Source: an uncultured Lachnospiraceae bacterium
Lineage (GTDB): Bacteria > Bacillota > Clostridia > Lachnospirales > Lachnospiraceae
Assembly (NCBI GenBank): GCA_910584325.1
Contig: CAJTZH010000014.1
Location: forward strand, 1-39,487
Length of the DNA: 39,487 nt
Direction of reading: 5' to 3'
Positions 1 to 7,550 of this stretch are shown piece by piece; the first letter of the stretch is position 1; the number at the start of each line of letters is the position of its first letter. The position numbers were made by a program, and so were the translations under genes. The notes under the pieces were generated by a model that was not told where the DNA came from, did not search any database, and saw nothing but the letters and a program-made list of their open reading frames with translations.

Positions 1-69
1 GCGATGGCGGCGGACTTCTCATGGAATTCGTCCGCAAGAAAATACGAAGAGTTATATAATCGGTTATAA
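1..69 (+). CDS. glgA: Glycogen synthase, C-terminal end (partial)
   Basis: The window opens inside a reading frame of 22 codons that ends in TAA at 67-69. The residues include DFSWNSSARKYEELY, which resembles the last helix of bacterial glycogen/starch synthases (GT5), where a D-[FY]-[ST]-W motif precedes the C-terminus. The enzyme would add glucose from ADP-glucose to a growing alpha-1,4-glucan. Only the tail is visible, so the call rests on a short motif. A GH13-fold gene follows 27 bases downstream, which fits a glycogen-metabolism context. Confidence 0.6.
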   Translation, partial: AMAADFSWNSSARKYEELYNRL

Positions 70-96
70 AAGTAATTGATTTAGATTAAGGTGGCT

Positions 97-1560
97 ATGG
101 AAGACAGAATTGATTTTGACAATGAATATGCACTGAGAAAGACAAACTATATTGAAGAATTAAAGAAGTTATATCTGGATACATATGAGGACCGTTTTGA
201 TTCGTATTCTTCGCTGATTAAGAATATGGATAACGCTTTTTCTTTTAGACAGGACGCGTTGAAGATGATTGACATATCGCGTCACCATGACAAGACGTGG
301 TATCATGCCAATAATTCCTACGGAATGACGGTATATGCGGATAAAGACAGCAATAACCTCAAGAACCTCGCGGAGCGGGTAGAGTATTTCAAGGATTTTA
401 ACATTTCCTTCCTGAATGTTCTTCCCGTCTTAAAACCGTCGCTGGTTGTTGCAAAACAAGGTGCGGTACCGGAATTTGTCACCGTGGATTTAAGCTATGG
501 CAGCGTTGCGGATTTGCATAAATTATGTATTGTATGCCGGCAGAACAAAATCAGCGTCTGTTTTGATAATATTGGCGAATACTGTAAGCCGGAGAATATT
601 TCCAAAGTACTGGAAAACCCGCTTCTGTTTAACAAGCTGGTTTACGATATGCTGATGTTTGCCAATCTCGGTGTGGATATTTTTAAGATTAACAGCCAGC
701 CTTATAAGTGGAACGATATGGGACTGGACTATCCGTACCCGAATCAGACGATTCATGTGACAAGGATTCTGAGAATTATCCTTGATATTGTCTGCCCGGG
801 CTGTATTCTTCTCTGCAACGGAGAGTATGAGGTCGGTAATTCTTTTTCCAATTACGGGCTGCTTGTACAGCCGGAATGTCAGTTAGTGAATAATATCAGT
901 AATAAAGAACTGCTGCTTCGCGCGATTCACGAGCGTAATGTCACGGGACTTCGCAGTATGATTGATTCGCTGACCATGATAAGCAGAAGCACGGTATTCT
1001 TAAATTTTATTCAGGACCCGTGGCAGGAGGATTGGAATAATCTCGCCGCGCTTTGCGGAATCAATTCGGCAAACGACAGAATTGAACTGGAACTTGCCGT
1101 AGATTTTGATATGATGCTGCAGGGATATCTGATGATGATTCCGGGCGTTCCGTTTATGTATCTCGGAGACGAACTGGGACAGACGGAAGGAAAGAGCATG
1201 GACTGGTCCAAGACGAAAATGCGCTTTAATACCGATACCTGCCAGTATAAGTTATATAATAACCTGATGCTGTTAAAGAGGATTCGTTCTGTGTACAGTG
1301 TTTTTTCAAGGGACGCGAAGTGTTATACCTACGATACGTTTGACCCGGCGATTCTTGGCATTGTAAGAACCTGTGGCGACAGTAAACTGTTTGGATTGTT
1401 TAATTTCAGTCCGGTACAAAAGACTGCCTGGATAATCGAGCCCGGTCCGTATACGGATATCATATCAAACGATTATATCCGTGACCAGAGCATCAGTATC
1501 AAACCATACGGAATGATGTGGCTGTACAATAAACGGCCGGAAATTCTGGAAGATTATTAA
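97..1560 (+). CDS. Degenerate GH13 (alpha-amylase-fold) protein, probable pseudoenzyme
   Basis: A 487-residue protein with the order of an amylase-type TIM barrel and a small beta domain C near residues 415-480. GH13 landmarks are recognisable but altered. Region I reads D157-N-I-G-E161-Y162 where D-x-V-x-N-H is usual. The nucleophile strand reads GVDIFKINSQP with Asn199 where Asp is expected. The acid/base Glu243 is kept (CNGEYE). The last motif is Q306-D307 instead of H-D. The strand PGVPFMYLGDELG (about 350-362) is well preserved. Losing the nucleophile and two substrate-binding positions suggests no hydrolase or transferase activity. It may bind glucan or regulate the glycogen synthase upstream; that role is inference. 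I place the start at ATG 97, behind AAGG at 88-91, rather than GTG 91. It has no signal peptide, so it is cytoplasmic. Confidence 0.75.
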   Translation: MEDRIDFDNEYALRKTNYIEELKKLYLDTYEDRFDSYSSLIKNMDNAFSFRQDALKMIDISRHHDKTWYHANNSYGMTVYADKDSNNLKNLAERVEYFKDFNISFLNVLPVLKPSLVVAKQGAVPEFVTVDLSYGSVADLHKLCIVCRQNKISVCFDNIGEYCKPENISKVLENPLLFNKLVYDMLMFANLGVDIFKINSQPYKWNDMGLDYPYPNQTIHVTRILRIILDIVCPGCILLCNGEYEVGNSFSNYGLLVQPECQLVNNISNKELLLRAIHERNVTGLRSMIDSLTMISRSTVFLNFIQDPWQEDWNNLAALCGINSANDRIELELAVDFDMMLQGYLMMIPGVPFMYLGDELGQTEGKSMDWSKTKMRFNTDTCQYKLYNNLMLLKRIRSVYSVFSRDAKCYTYDTFDPAILGIVRTCGDSKLFGLFNFSPVQKTAWIIEPGPYTDIISNDYIRDQSISIKPYGMMWLYNKRPEILEDY

Positions 1561-1582
1561 TCATATAATTCATGTATGTAAG

Positions 1583-1606
1583 GACCGCCTGATATGGCGG
1601 TCTTTT
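1583..1606 (+). terminator. Rho-independent terminator
   Basis: A perfect 7-bp stem, GACCGCC/GGCGGTC, with a 6-base loop is followed by TTTT. It lies 23 bases after the GH13-like stop codon and would end the glycogen-related transcript before the convergent spore-coat genes. Confidence 0.85.
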
Positions 1607-1612
1607 CATCTG

Positions 1613-1645
1613 ACAGGAAACGAAACTGTACTGCAATTTTGCTGT
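1613..1645 (-). repeat. Palindromic repeat, family 1 (degenerate copy)
   Basis: Read on the minus strand, this has an outer ACAG/CTGT pair around AAATTG, CAGTA, CAGTTT. It matches the layout of the copies at 2179-2210 and 13349-13420. It sits directly after the stop of the minus-strand coat gene, so it would lie in that gene's 3' untranslated RNA. The inner stem contains a U-G pair only in the minus-strand transcript; the plus-strand version would have a C-A mismatch. Confidence 0.5.
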
Positions 1646-1651
1646 GTGAGT

Positions 1652-1894
1652 TTACACGAACAAGTTTTTTACCTGGGCAATTTCGTCTTCCTTAGCCATT
1701 GCGGCAGGAGTATAGTAGTTCTTGTCCTTAGCAATCTGGAAAAGCTGTTCCTGCGACATTTCTGTTTTATTGCGCATTTGCTTTAACGTCTGTTTTAAAT
1801 CTTTGTTTTCCGTCTGTGGAATCATACTGCCGAATCCGCTCAGATGTGCGTTTAATCCTTTTAATGTATCGGCAACCATTACGCTTTCTTCCAT
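1652..1894 (-). CDS. Small CotF-like spore coat protein
   Basis: An 80-residue, soluble, mostly helical protein with no membrane segment. Its sequence (VMVADTLKGLNAHL near the start, NKTEMSQEQLFQIAKDKNYY, then PA near residues 63-64) resembles the helical CotF-type spore coat proteins, in which a helix pair is followed by a 'yYxPa' segment. The start ATG at 1894 follows a strong AGGAGGTG ribosome-binding site. It is the second gene of a two-gene minus-strand unit, 11 bases after its partner. The proposed role is in the coat of the endospore; assignment is by family resemblance only. Confidence 0.7.
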   Translation of the reverse strand: MEESVMVADTLKGLNAHLSGFGSMIPQTENKDLKQTLKQMRNKTEMSQEQLFQIAKDKNYYTPAAMAKEDEIAQVKNLFV

Positions 1895-1905
1895 TACTGC
1901 ACCTC

Positions 1906-2091
1906 CTAATTAAGAAATTCCATCAACTGTTTTTTGTTGTTTGTCGCATCGGTAGCGGCATCTTTAAAAAACTGTTTAACCTTTGGGTCCGTCGCATCAT
2001 TGGCATAAGAAGTCATTTTGCAGTAAGAATTCTCACAATCGCCAATCAAATGTCTTAAATTCTGTAAGTCAAGTTCGCTAATTTGTGACAT
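1906..2091 (-). CDS. Small CotF-like spore coat protein partner
   Basis: A 61-residue helical protein (LRHLIGDCENSYCKMTSYA early, then PKVKQFFKDAATDATNN). It looks like the N-terminal helical pair of CotF-type coat proteins, and with the next gene it could make up the equivalent of one longer coat protein. ATG at 2091 follows AAGGAGG with 8 bases between. It is the first gene of the unit and is divergent from lysA. No clear SigE/SigK promoter could be read in the 145-base gap, so sporulation control is assumed rather than shown. Confidence 0.65.
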   Translation of the reverse strand: MSQISELDLQNLRHLIGDCENSYCKMTSYANDATDPKVKQFFKDAATDATNNKKQLMEFLN

Positions 2092-2138
2092 ATCGAAGCC
2101 TCCTTAAAAAATAATTACGATGATATTATTCTCTTTTC

Positions 2139-2167
2139 TTGACTATTTATGATAATTATTATAAAAT
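2139..2167 (+). promoter_or_regulatory. Candidate vegetative promoter for lysA
   Basis: TTGACT at 2139-2144 and TAAAAT at 2162-2167 are separated by 17 bases in AT-rich DNA, about 70 bases before the lysA start. A family 1 hairpin lies between this promoter and the gene. Confidence 0.5.
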
Positions 2168-2178
2168 TTTTTTAGTTT

Positions 2179-2210
2179 GATAGGAAATTGTATTGCAATT
2201 TCTATATATC
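2179..2210 (+). repeat. Palindromic repeat, family 1, in the lysA leader
   Basis: GAAATTG (2184-2190) pairs with CAATTTC (2196-2202) around a 5-base loop, with outer GATA/TATC arms. There is no T-run, so it is not an ordinary terminator. It lies between the promoter and the lysA ribosome-binding site and would be in the 5' leader. Confidence 0.6.
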
Positions 2211-2236
2211 AATTTACGATGAGAGGAGATTTTACA

Positions 2237-3502
2237 ATGTCGAAGACACCGTTTGTAACTCGTGAACAGATAGAAGAGATTACAAAAACTTATCCGACGC
2301 CATTTCATATTTATGATGAGAAAGGGATTCGGGAAAATGTAAAGCGATTAAAAGATGCATTTGCGTGGAATAAAGGATACAAGGAGTACTTTGCCGTAAA
2401 AGCGACGCCAAATCCGTTTTTAATTGATATTCTTAAAGAATACGGATGCGGCGTGGACTGTTCTTCTATGACAGAACTTTTGATGGCGGAGGCCATGGGA
2501 TTTCATGGCGATGGAATTATGTTTTCTTCCAACGCAACGCCGAAGGAAGAATATGAGTATGCAAGGAGACTGGATGCCCAGATAAATCTCGATGATTTTA
2601 CACATGTGGAATTTCTGGACAAGGTATGCGGGATTCCCGAGACAATCTGCTGCAGATTTAATCCGGGAGGATATTTCCAGATTGCAAACTCAATTATGGA
2701 CAATCCGGGCGACGCCAAGTACGGTATGACGAAAGAGCAGATAGTTGAGGCGTTTAAGCTCTTAAAGAGTAAGGGCGCGAAAGAATTTGGTATTCACGCG
2801 TTTCTTGCGAGCAATACGGTGACAAACGAATACTATCCAACGCTTGCGAAGATTCTGTTTGAGCTTGCTGTAGAACTGCGAAACGAGACAGGATGTCATA
2901 TTAAGTTTATTAATCTTTCCGGCGGCATTGGAATCGCTTATCAGCCGGATCAGCAGGGAAATGACATTATGGCAATCGGCGAAGGCGTCAGAAAGGCTTA
3001 TGAGGAAGTGCTGACGCCAAACGGCATGGATGACGTGGCGATTTATACGGAACTGGGACGGTTTATGATGGGACCATACGGTCATCTGATTACAAAAGTG
3101 CTGCATTTTAAGCATACCTACAAAGAGTATGCGGGTTGCGATGCCTGTGCGGTAAATCTGATGCGTCCGGCCATGTATGGCGCTTACCATCATATCACGG
3201 TACTCGGTAAGGAAAATATGCCTTGTGACCGTAAATACGACATCACAGGTTCGCTCTGTGAAAATAATGATAAGTTCGCAATCGACCGGATGCTGCCGGA
3301 AATCGCCATTGGTGACTACCTTGCCATTCACGATACCGGCGCCCATGGGTTTGCGATGGGATACAATTATAACGGAAAACTCCGTTCGGCGGAGCTTTTG
3401 TTAAAAGAGGACGGAAGCGTTCAGATGATTCGCAGGGCGGAAACGCCGCGCGATTACTTTGCAACCTTTGATTTCTGCGATATTTTTAAAAATATAAAGT
3501 AA
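2237..3502 (+). CDS. lysA: Diaminopimelate decarboxylase
   Basis: A 421-residue PLP-dependent alanine-racemase-fold decarboxylase that converts meso-diaminopimelate to lysine and CO2 in the cytoplasm, the last step of lysine synthesis. The PLP-binding Lys lies in YFAVKATPNP at about residue 55. The phosphate-binding glycine run is NLSGGIGI near residue 235, and the dimer-interface Cys motif is GSLCENND near 338. The C-terminal beta domain contains GDYLAIHDTGAHGFAMGYNYN. Length is typical of the family. ATG 2237 is chosen because GAGAGGAG lies directly before it; an upstream in-frame extension would run through the palindromic repeat. It is the first gene of the lysA to dtd run. Its relation to carboxynorspermidine decarboxylase was considered, but the length and Cys motif favour LysA. 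Confidence 0.85.
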   Translation: MSKTPFVTREQIEEITKTYPTPFHIYDEKGIRENVKRLKDAFAWNKGYKEYFAVKATPNPFLIDILKEYGCGVDCSSMTELLMAEAMGFHGDGIMFSSNATPKEEYEYARRLDAQINLDDFTHVEFLDKVCGIPETICCRFNPGGYFQIANSIMDNPGDAKYGMTKEQIVEAFKLLKSKGAKEFGIHAFLASNTVTNEYYPTLAKILFELAVELRNETGCHIKFINLSGGIGIAYQPDQQGNDIMAIGEGVRKAYEEVLTPNGMDDVAIYTELGRFMMGPYGHLITKVLHFKHTYKEYAGCDACAVNLMRPAMYGAYHHITVLGKENMPCDRKYDITGSLCENNDKFAIDRMLPEIAIGDYLAIHDTGAHGFAMGYNYNGKLRSAELLLKEDGSVQMIRRAETPRDYFATFDFCDIFKNIK

Positions 3503-3514
3503 GGTGAAACTGAA

Positions 3515-4948
3515 ATGGCTGAATTAAATGCGATTGCAAAGGAAATTTGCAAGGGTAAGAATCTTGATAAGAATCTGTCTGCATATATCAACAGTATGAT
3601 GAGCTGCTACAGCAGATTGAGTTATATCAAATTCTCTATGAATTATTATACGTTCTGCGACGTTTTACGGGAAGAATCCGGCGAGAGCGCAAAAGAGCTT
3701 GGCAGCATTTTGTCGGCGCTTGACGGAATGATTCAGGAAAATATTGTCAATACTGTTTTGGAGGGCAGTCAGACGACACGAAGACCGCGTGAAGAGTCAT
3801 TGAAAAGACTTATGGAACTTCGGAAGTCCGTGATAGATACCATGGAAATTGTAACGGCGTATGTGGACCGTTTTTTGGTGCTTGAACATGTGTTAAACCG
3901 GGTGGAGTTTCGTTTTTCAGAAGAACCGTTTGACGAAGCGTATTATGACGACGGGCTGTTAAAGGATATTATGAATTATATTTTGTCTGACAGGGATTCG
4001 GTTGTCATGAATTCGCGAATTGCGGATATTGTAGGACAGATACCATTAAGGCTTACCAAAAATAAGTTTTTTGAACTGGTAAAAGACGCGTTTATGTTGT
4101 ACCGCGGTCAGGAGACAAAATCTGTAAAAGATTTTGTATACATGCTGGATACCGTTTCAGGCGTCTATGAACCGGAAAGTTTTGCCGAGAGGTTTGCGGA
4201 TTTGTATGAAATCTGGAAAAGGCTGTTGGAACTTAACTATAAAGAAATTACGAAAGAAGCGTTTGACAAGGCGCAGCAGGAACTTTTATACGCTACCACT
4301 TATCTGACAAAAGCGAGTGATTTATATGTGCAGATGATGGAACTGATTAATGATTTGGCGGTGATTTTACTCTCGGCTCCGTTTGCGTTTCATGACCAGA
4401 AGGAAATCGTAAACAGCGCGGCGATTATCCGCAGCGTGATGGAACGGCAGGATTTAGAGGCTGACAGTGAGGAAGAACTCTCAGATATTACAGACCGGTT
4501 TATATTCTTTGAGGGCAAGCAGGAAAAGCTGTACAGTCAGATTAGCGCTAACGATTATGTAATTGACGAGATAGATAAATCATTTGGGCAGGAACTTTCG
4601 GATAATCGACTGACAGATGCATTTTGTGATTTAAAGAAGATAGCGAAACTTTCTTCCGGCAGTAACTTTGTCTTGCTGGAAGAGGAGGCAAAAGATAAGA
4701 GTATTGTGACGGAAGAACAGGCAGACGCGTTGTTCCTTGCTTACAGGGACAAAATGACCGAGCGGTTTGCGGGCAGTTCCCAGATTGTAAACCGTGCCGT
4801 GATGTCCGCCGTGCTTTCTTCGCTGCCTGTATTTTTTAACAATGTAAATGAGATAATGACATTTGTACAGACGTCTTTGGAACAATGCAGCGATTTGGCG
4901 GAGAAGAAAGCCTGTGTGTCTTTAATGCGTATGATTATCGAGGAATAG
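3515..4948 (+). CDS. Conserved-looking helical protein of unknown function
   Basis: I do not recognise a named domain in these 477 residues. The sequence is almost entirely helical and acidic, with no signal peptide or membrane segment. It carries several charged heptad-like stretches (about residues 100-125, 240-290 and 325-360), so a cytoplasmic alpha-helical bundle is likely. ATG 3515 follows AAGGTGA by a few bases, and the gene starts 12 bases after lysA and ends 1 base before the next gene, so it is certainly cotranscribed. Its position ahead of the DUF2953/YtfJ sporulation pair makes a spore or envelope role possible, but this is guilt by association only. Confidence 0.75.
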   Translation: MAELNAIAKEICKGKNLDKNLSAYINSMMSCYSRLSYIKFSMNYYTFCDVLREESGESAKELGSILSALDGMIQENIVNTVLEGSQTTRRPREESLKRLMELRKSVIDTMEIVTAYVDRFLVLEHVLNRVEFRFSEEPFDEAYYDDGLLKDIMNYILSDRDSVVMNSRIADIVGQIPLRLTKNKFFELVKDAFMLYRGQETKSVKDFVYMLDTVSGVYEPESFAERFADLYEIWKRLLELNYKEITKEAFDKAQQELLYATTYLTKASDLYVQMMELINDLAVILLSAPFAFHDQKEIVNSAAIIRSVMERQDLEADSEEELSDITDRFIFFEGKQEKLYSQISANDYVIDEIDKSFGQELSDNRLTDAFCDLKKIAKLSSGSNFVLLEEEAKDKSIVTEEQADALFLAYRDKMTERFAGSSQIVNRAVMSAVLSSLPVFFNNVNEIMTFVQTSLEQCSDLAEKKACVSLMRMIIEE

Positions 4949-4949
4949 T

Positions 4950-5273
4950 ATGGAATGGTATCGAAACCTTTATTTGGGTGAAACCGCTGAAAAAAAGAAA
5001 TACAAGTTCTACCGCAAAATTAATAAACGACGGCTTTTAAACGCCTATGTGATAGCGCTGCCTTCCAGCAGCGAAAATGTTCTTGATATCTACAGATATA
5101 TGGAACTTTTACAGAATCATTATGTGAAACGGGATATCTTTATCGTCGGGCTTGCCTGCGGAAAAGATGAGGCAATGGAACTTGCCGCCCGCATTATCGG
5201 AGATGTCTATCAGAATACGGGAACGTTTTGGGTTAGCGACTATATCAGAAAAAGAGAGGAAGCGGGCAGGTGA
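4950..5273 (+). CDS. Small protein of unknown function
   Basis: A 107-residue basic protein with N-terminal YLGETAEKKKYKFYRKINK, then a hydrophobic strand (AYVIALPS) and a second one (IFIVGLACGKDEAMELAARII). The alternation suggests a small alpha/beta domain, but no catalytic motif is evident. It follows the 477-residue unknown by one base and overlaps the next gene by 4 bases. The three are probably translationally coupled. The tight pairing with the preceding gene suggests that they work together. Confidence 0.7.
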   Translation: MEWYRNLYLGETAEKKKYKFYRKINKRRLLNAYVIALPSSSENVLDIYRYMELLQNHYVKRDIFIVGLACGKDEAMELAARIIGDVYQNTGTFWVSDYIRKREEAGR

Positions 5274-6175
5274 TTTTATCAATTTTAAAAATTATCGGAC
5301 TTGTTTTGCTTGTAATTCTCTGCGTGCTTCTTGCTCTGATACTGATGGTGCTTTTTATACCGGTGCGTTACGCGGCGGAATTTGAATATGACGACAAGTC
5401 TTTTAGACTGGACGTTAAAGTAACATGGCTTTTATCAATCGTCCGGTGTTATGCGGGGCTTCAAAACAAAGCGTTTTTTTATAAGGTAAAAGCGCTGTTT
5501 TTTCCGATTATCGACAGTACAAGAACGCCCAAAGAGGAAAAGACAACAAAAAAGCAGGATGAAACCGCATCCAAAGACGTGGAAAAAGAAGAGAAAGAAC
5601 CTGCTGAAGAACCGCCTTTGCAGGATAATGAAAAACACGGGAAGAACACCGTAGAAGAGGCACTGCGGAAGAATGCAAATTCGGAGCCGGTTTCGGAAGA
5701 GGAACCGCATTCCGGCAGCGAAAAAAAACAGAAGAAACCGGGAAAGAAATTTCATTTTCCGTTTAAAATAATGCATCCGGCAGATATTTATGATAAAATA
5801 GTAAGAGCGATTATGGATTTTAGCAGAAAAATTGATAAAATCTGCGCGCAGATTGTTTCGGAGGAAAACAGGGAGACGGTTTTGTTTGTCCTTGTGCAGA
5901 TAAAGGAACTGCTTTATCATATCCGGCCGAGAAAGCATGGCATTTACTTAAAACTCGGTATGAAAGACCCGGCGCTTACGGGACAGATTATGGGAGCGTA
6001 CTCGGTATTAAACAGTGTTTTCGGAATGAATTTCATACTGGAGCCGGTTTTTGATTATGAAGTGATAGAAACGAGGGGCTATGTAAAGGGACATATTCGT
6101 GTAATCAGTCTGATTATCATTGCAATTCGGTTATATAGAAATAAAGTCATTAGAAAATTAATCAGGAGGAAATAA
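5270..6175 (+). CDS. DUF2953 membrane protein (YtfI-like)
   Basis: A 301-residue protein with one strong N-terminal membrane helix (about 5-30, LVLLVILCVLLALILMVLFI), the VRYAAEFEYDDKSF beta segment, and a WLLSIVRCY hydrophobic stretch typical of DUF2953. A low-complexity, highly charged Lys/Glu linker spans about residues 80-160, then comes a conserved C-terminal domain with GMKDPALTGQIMGAY and a second membrane-proximal hydrophobic stretch. It starts at GTG 5270, overlapping the upstream stop by 4 bases. In Bacillus the DUF2953 gene ytfI sits next to ytfJ, and that order is kept here, supporting a sporulation-linked role. Confidence 0.8.
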   Translation: MILSILKIIGLVLLVILCVLLALILMVLFIPVRYAAEFEYDDKSFRLDVKVTWLLSIVRCYAGLQNKAFFYKVKALFFPIIDSTRTPKEEKTTKKQDETASKDVEKEEKEPAEEPPLQDNEKHGKNTVEEALRKNANSEPVSEEEPHSGSEKKQKKPGKKFHFPFKIMHPADIYDKIVRAIMDFSRKIDKICAQIVSEENRETVLFVLVQIKELLYHIRPRKHGIYLKLGMKDPALTGQIMGAYSVLNSVFGMNFILEPVFDYEVIETRGYVKGHIRVISLIIIAIRLYRNKVIRKLIRRK

Positions 6176-6177
6176 AA

Positions 6178-6591
6178 ATGGCAGAGAGTGAAAAGTTTAA
6201 TTCAACAGTGGAATCGTTGTTTAAGGGGATGGATTCGTTTGTATCGGCAAAGACCGTAGTGGGAAACGCGGTGCACATCAACGACACGATTATTTTACCG
6301 CTGGTGGATGTATCGTTCGGCGTTGCGGCAGGAGCGACAAACGGCGACAAAAAGACGGCAGCTACAGGCGGTATGGGCGGAAAACTGACGCCGAGCGCGG
6401 TGCTTGTGATAAAGGGCGACCAGATACGTCTTGTCAACGTGAAAAATCAGGATGCTGTGACAAAGATTATCGATATGGTTCCGGACTTAATCAACAAATT
6501 TACGGGCAAAGAAGAGGATGTGACAAAAGACAGCGCAGTGTCACAGGCAATTGACGATGTGTTTGAAGAGGAAAATACGAAAGCGGAGTAA
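6178..6591 (+). CDS. ytfJ: GerW-family sporulation protein YtfJ
   Basis: A 137-residue protein matching the YtfJ/GerW family. It has an N-terminal helix with ESLFKGMDSFV, then GNAVHINDTIILPLVDVSFGVAAG, a glycine-rich segment, and KLTPSAVLVIKGDQIRLVNV. In Bacillus this protein is made in the developing spore and helps SleB-linked germination. ATG 6178 follows AGGAGG within the upstream gene's last codons, with a 2-base gap. Its position right after the DUF2953 gene repeats the ytfI-ytfJ order known from Bacillus. Confidence 0.9.
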   Translation: MAESEKFNSTVESLFKGMDSFVSAKTVVGNAVHINDTIILPLVDVSFGVAAGATNGDKKTAATGGMGGKLTPSAVLVIKGDQIRLVNVKNQDAVTKIIDMVPDLINKFTGKEEDVTKDSAVSQAIDDVFEEENTKAE

Positions 6592-6594
6592 TCT

Positions 6595-7038
6595 ATGAAA
6601 GCGGTAGTGACAAGGGTTTTAGAGGCGTCCGTAACGATTGACGGTAACGTAACGGGCAGAATTTCCCGCGGATTTCTTGTTCTATTAGGAATTGCACCGC
6701 AGGATACAGAAAAAGACGCGGTATATCTGGCAGACCGGATATGCGGCGTCCGTGTTTTTTCAGACGAAAACGGAAAAATGAATTTAAATCTGGAAAAGGC
6801 AGGCGGAGAACTTTTAGTTGTCTCCCAGTTTACGCTTTACGCGGATTTAAAAAGCAGAAGACCGGGATTTAGCGGCGCGGCAAAACCGGAAACGGCGGTT
6901 TTGCTGTACGAGAAATTCATGGAAGAGTGTAAAAACCGGGGATTTCATGTGGAGCATGGGCAGTTCGGCGCCGATATGCAGGTGGCGTCTGTCAATGACG
7001 GGCCGGTGACGCTATTGTTTGATACGGCGGAGCGGTAG
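6595..7038 (+). CDS. dtd: D-aminoacyl-tRNA deacylase
   Basis: A 147-residue enzyme of the DTD family that removes D-amino acids (and misloaded glycine) from tRNA, protecting translation. The two signature motifs are present: VSQFTLYAD (about residue 77-85, S-Q-x-T) and NDGPVTLLFDT at the C-terminus, the proline strand that forms the cross-subunit gate. GFSGAAKPE in the centre also fits. Length is standard. It follows ytfJ by 3 bases and looks like the last intact gene of this run. No hairpin terminator could be read after it. Confidence 0.92.
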   Translation: MKAVVTRVLEASVTIDGNVTGRISRGFLVLLGIAPQDTEKDAVYLADRICGVRVFSDENGKMNLNLEKAGGELLVVSQFTLYADLKSRRPGFSGAAKPETAVLLYEKFMEECKNRGFHVEHGQFGADMQVASVNDGPVTLLFDTAER

Positions 7039-7111
7039 ATTTCAGGTAAAAATATAGTTTATACAAAGGACAGACGGTTATGGTTTAAGAAAGGTGGATG
7101 TTCTTTAAAAT

Positions 7112-7315
7112 TTGCATGATGAGGAGAGTAAATGGTTTTTGGGGGAAATAATTAAATTTATAAGTACTTTCGGAGATCGTAAAATTTTCTGTAATGGAAC
7201 GAGAACGGGAAAAGAAATGGATGATTACGGATGCGGGATTGTTGCGGCGGCGGACACCCTGTTTTATGTGGCGGCAGGAAAGCAGATAGAAAGTAAAGGA
7301 AATGATAAAAGCTAA
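7112..7315 (+). pseudogene. Decayed gene fragment with a DYGCGIVAAAD motif
   Basis: The frame encodes 67 residues with NGTRTGKEMDDYGCGIVAAA near the centre. This resembles a conserved segment of longer uncharacterised Firmicute proteins, where a Gly-Cys-Gly motif begins a helix. The protein stops soon after that helix. The frame opens at TTG with no ribosome-binding site, and a stop codon lies 6 bases upstream in frame. AAGGTGG plus ATG at 7098 lies in a different frame that closes after 17 codons. Together these suggest a gene damaged at both ends. It could also be a chance frame. It lies in the 340-base gap between dtd and the microprotein gene, where nothing else is visible before the promoter at 7320. 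Confidence 0.35.
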
Positions 7316-7319
7316 AAAA

Positions 7320-7349
7320 TTGACTATTTTATACACAATTGAATATAAT
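7320..7349 (+). promoter_or_regulatory. Promoter for the 45-residue microprotein
   Basis: TTGACT at 7320-7325 and a perfect TATAAT at 7344-7349 with an 18-base spacer. The gene start is 30 bases downstream, which leaves a short leader with its ribosome-binding site. Confidence 0.75.
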
Positions 7350-7378
7350 ATAGTAATATTATTATTGGGAGATAAATT

Positions 7379-7516
7379 ATGAGATGTCTAATCGGATTTG
7401 TACTGTTCTGGATTGCAATCGGGATGTTTATCTCCTTATTTATTGAGAGCGTATTTTTAAGCGTAATACTGATACTGATGTTTTTAATTTTCGGATTTAA
7501 TCTGTTTTGCAGGTGA
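7379..7516 (+). CDS. 45-residue membrane microprotein
   Basis: A short gene, ATG 7379 to TGA 7516, preceded by GGGAG at 7367-7371 and by a strong promoter. The product starts MRCLIGFVLFWIAIGM, has two hydrophobic stretches (about 4-21 and 25-41) and ends FNLFCR. I recall similarly sized Clostridia proteins with the same start (M-[RK]-C-x-x-G-F) and the same N-L-F-C end, so this is probably a real conserved gene. It would form a hairpin in the cytoplasmic membrane. Function is unknown. Confidence 0.7.
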   Translation: MRCLIGFVLFWIAIGMFISLFIESVFLSVILILMFLIFGFNLFCR

Positions 7517-7550
7517 AAGAGAGAATGCGCAGAGGATTTTTCCGGACAAA

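Noticed and set aside
2177..2236. Longer lysA product starting in the palindromic repeat
   Set aside because: The added residues come from the repeat, and GAGAGGAG supports ATG 2237.
2762..3346. 194-codon open frame on the minus strand inside lysA
   Set aside because: It lies entirely antisense to a clear enzyme gene, is rich in residues typical of reverse frames, and has no recognisable domain.
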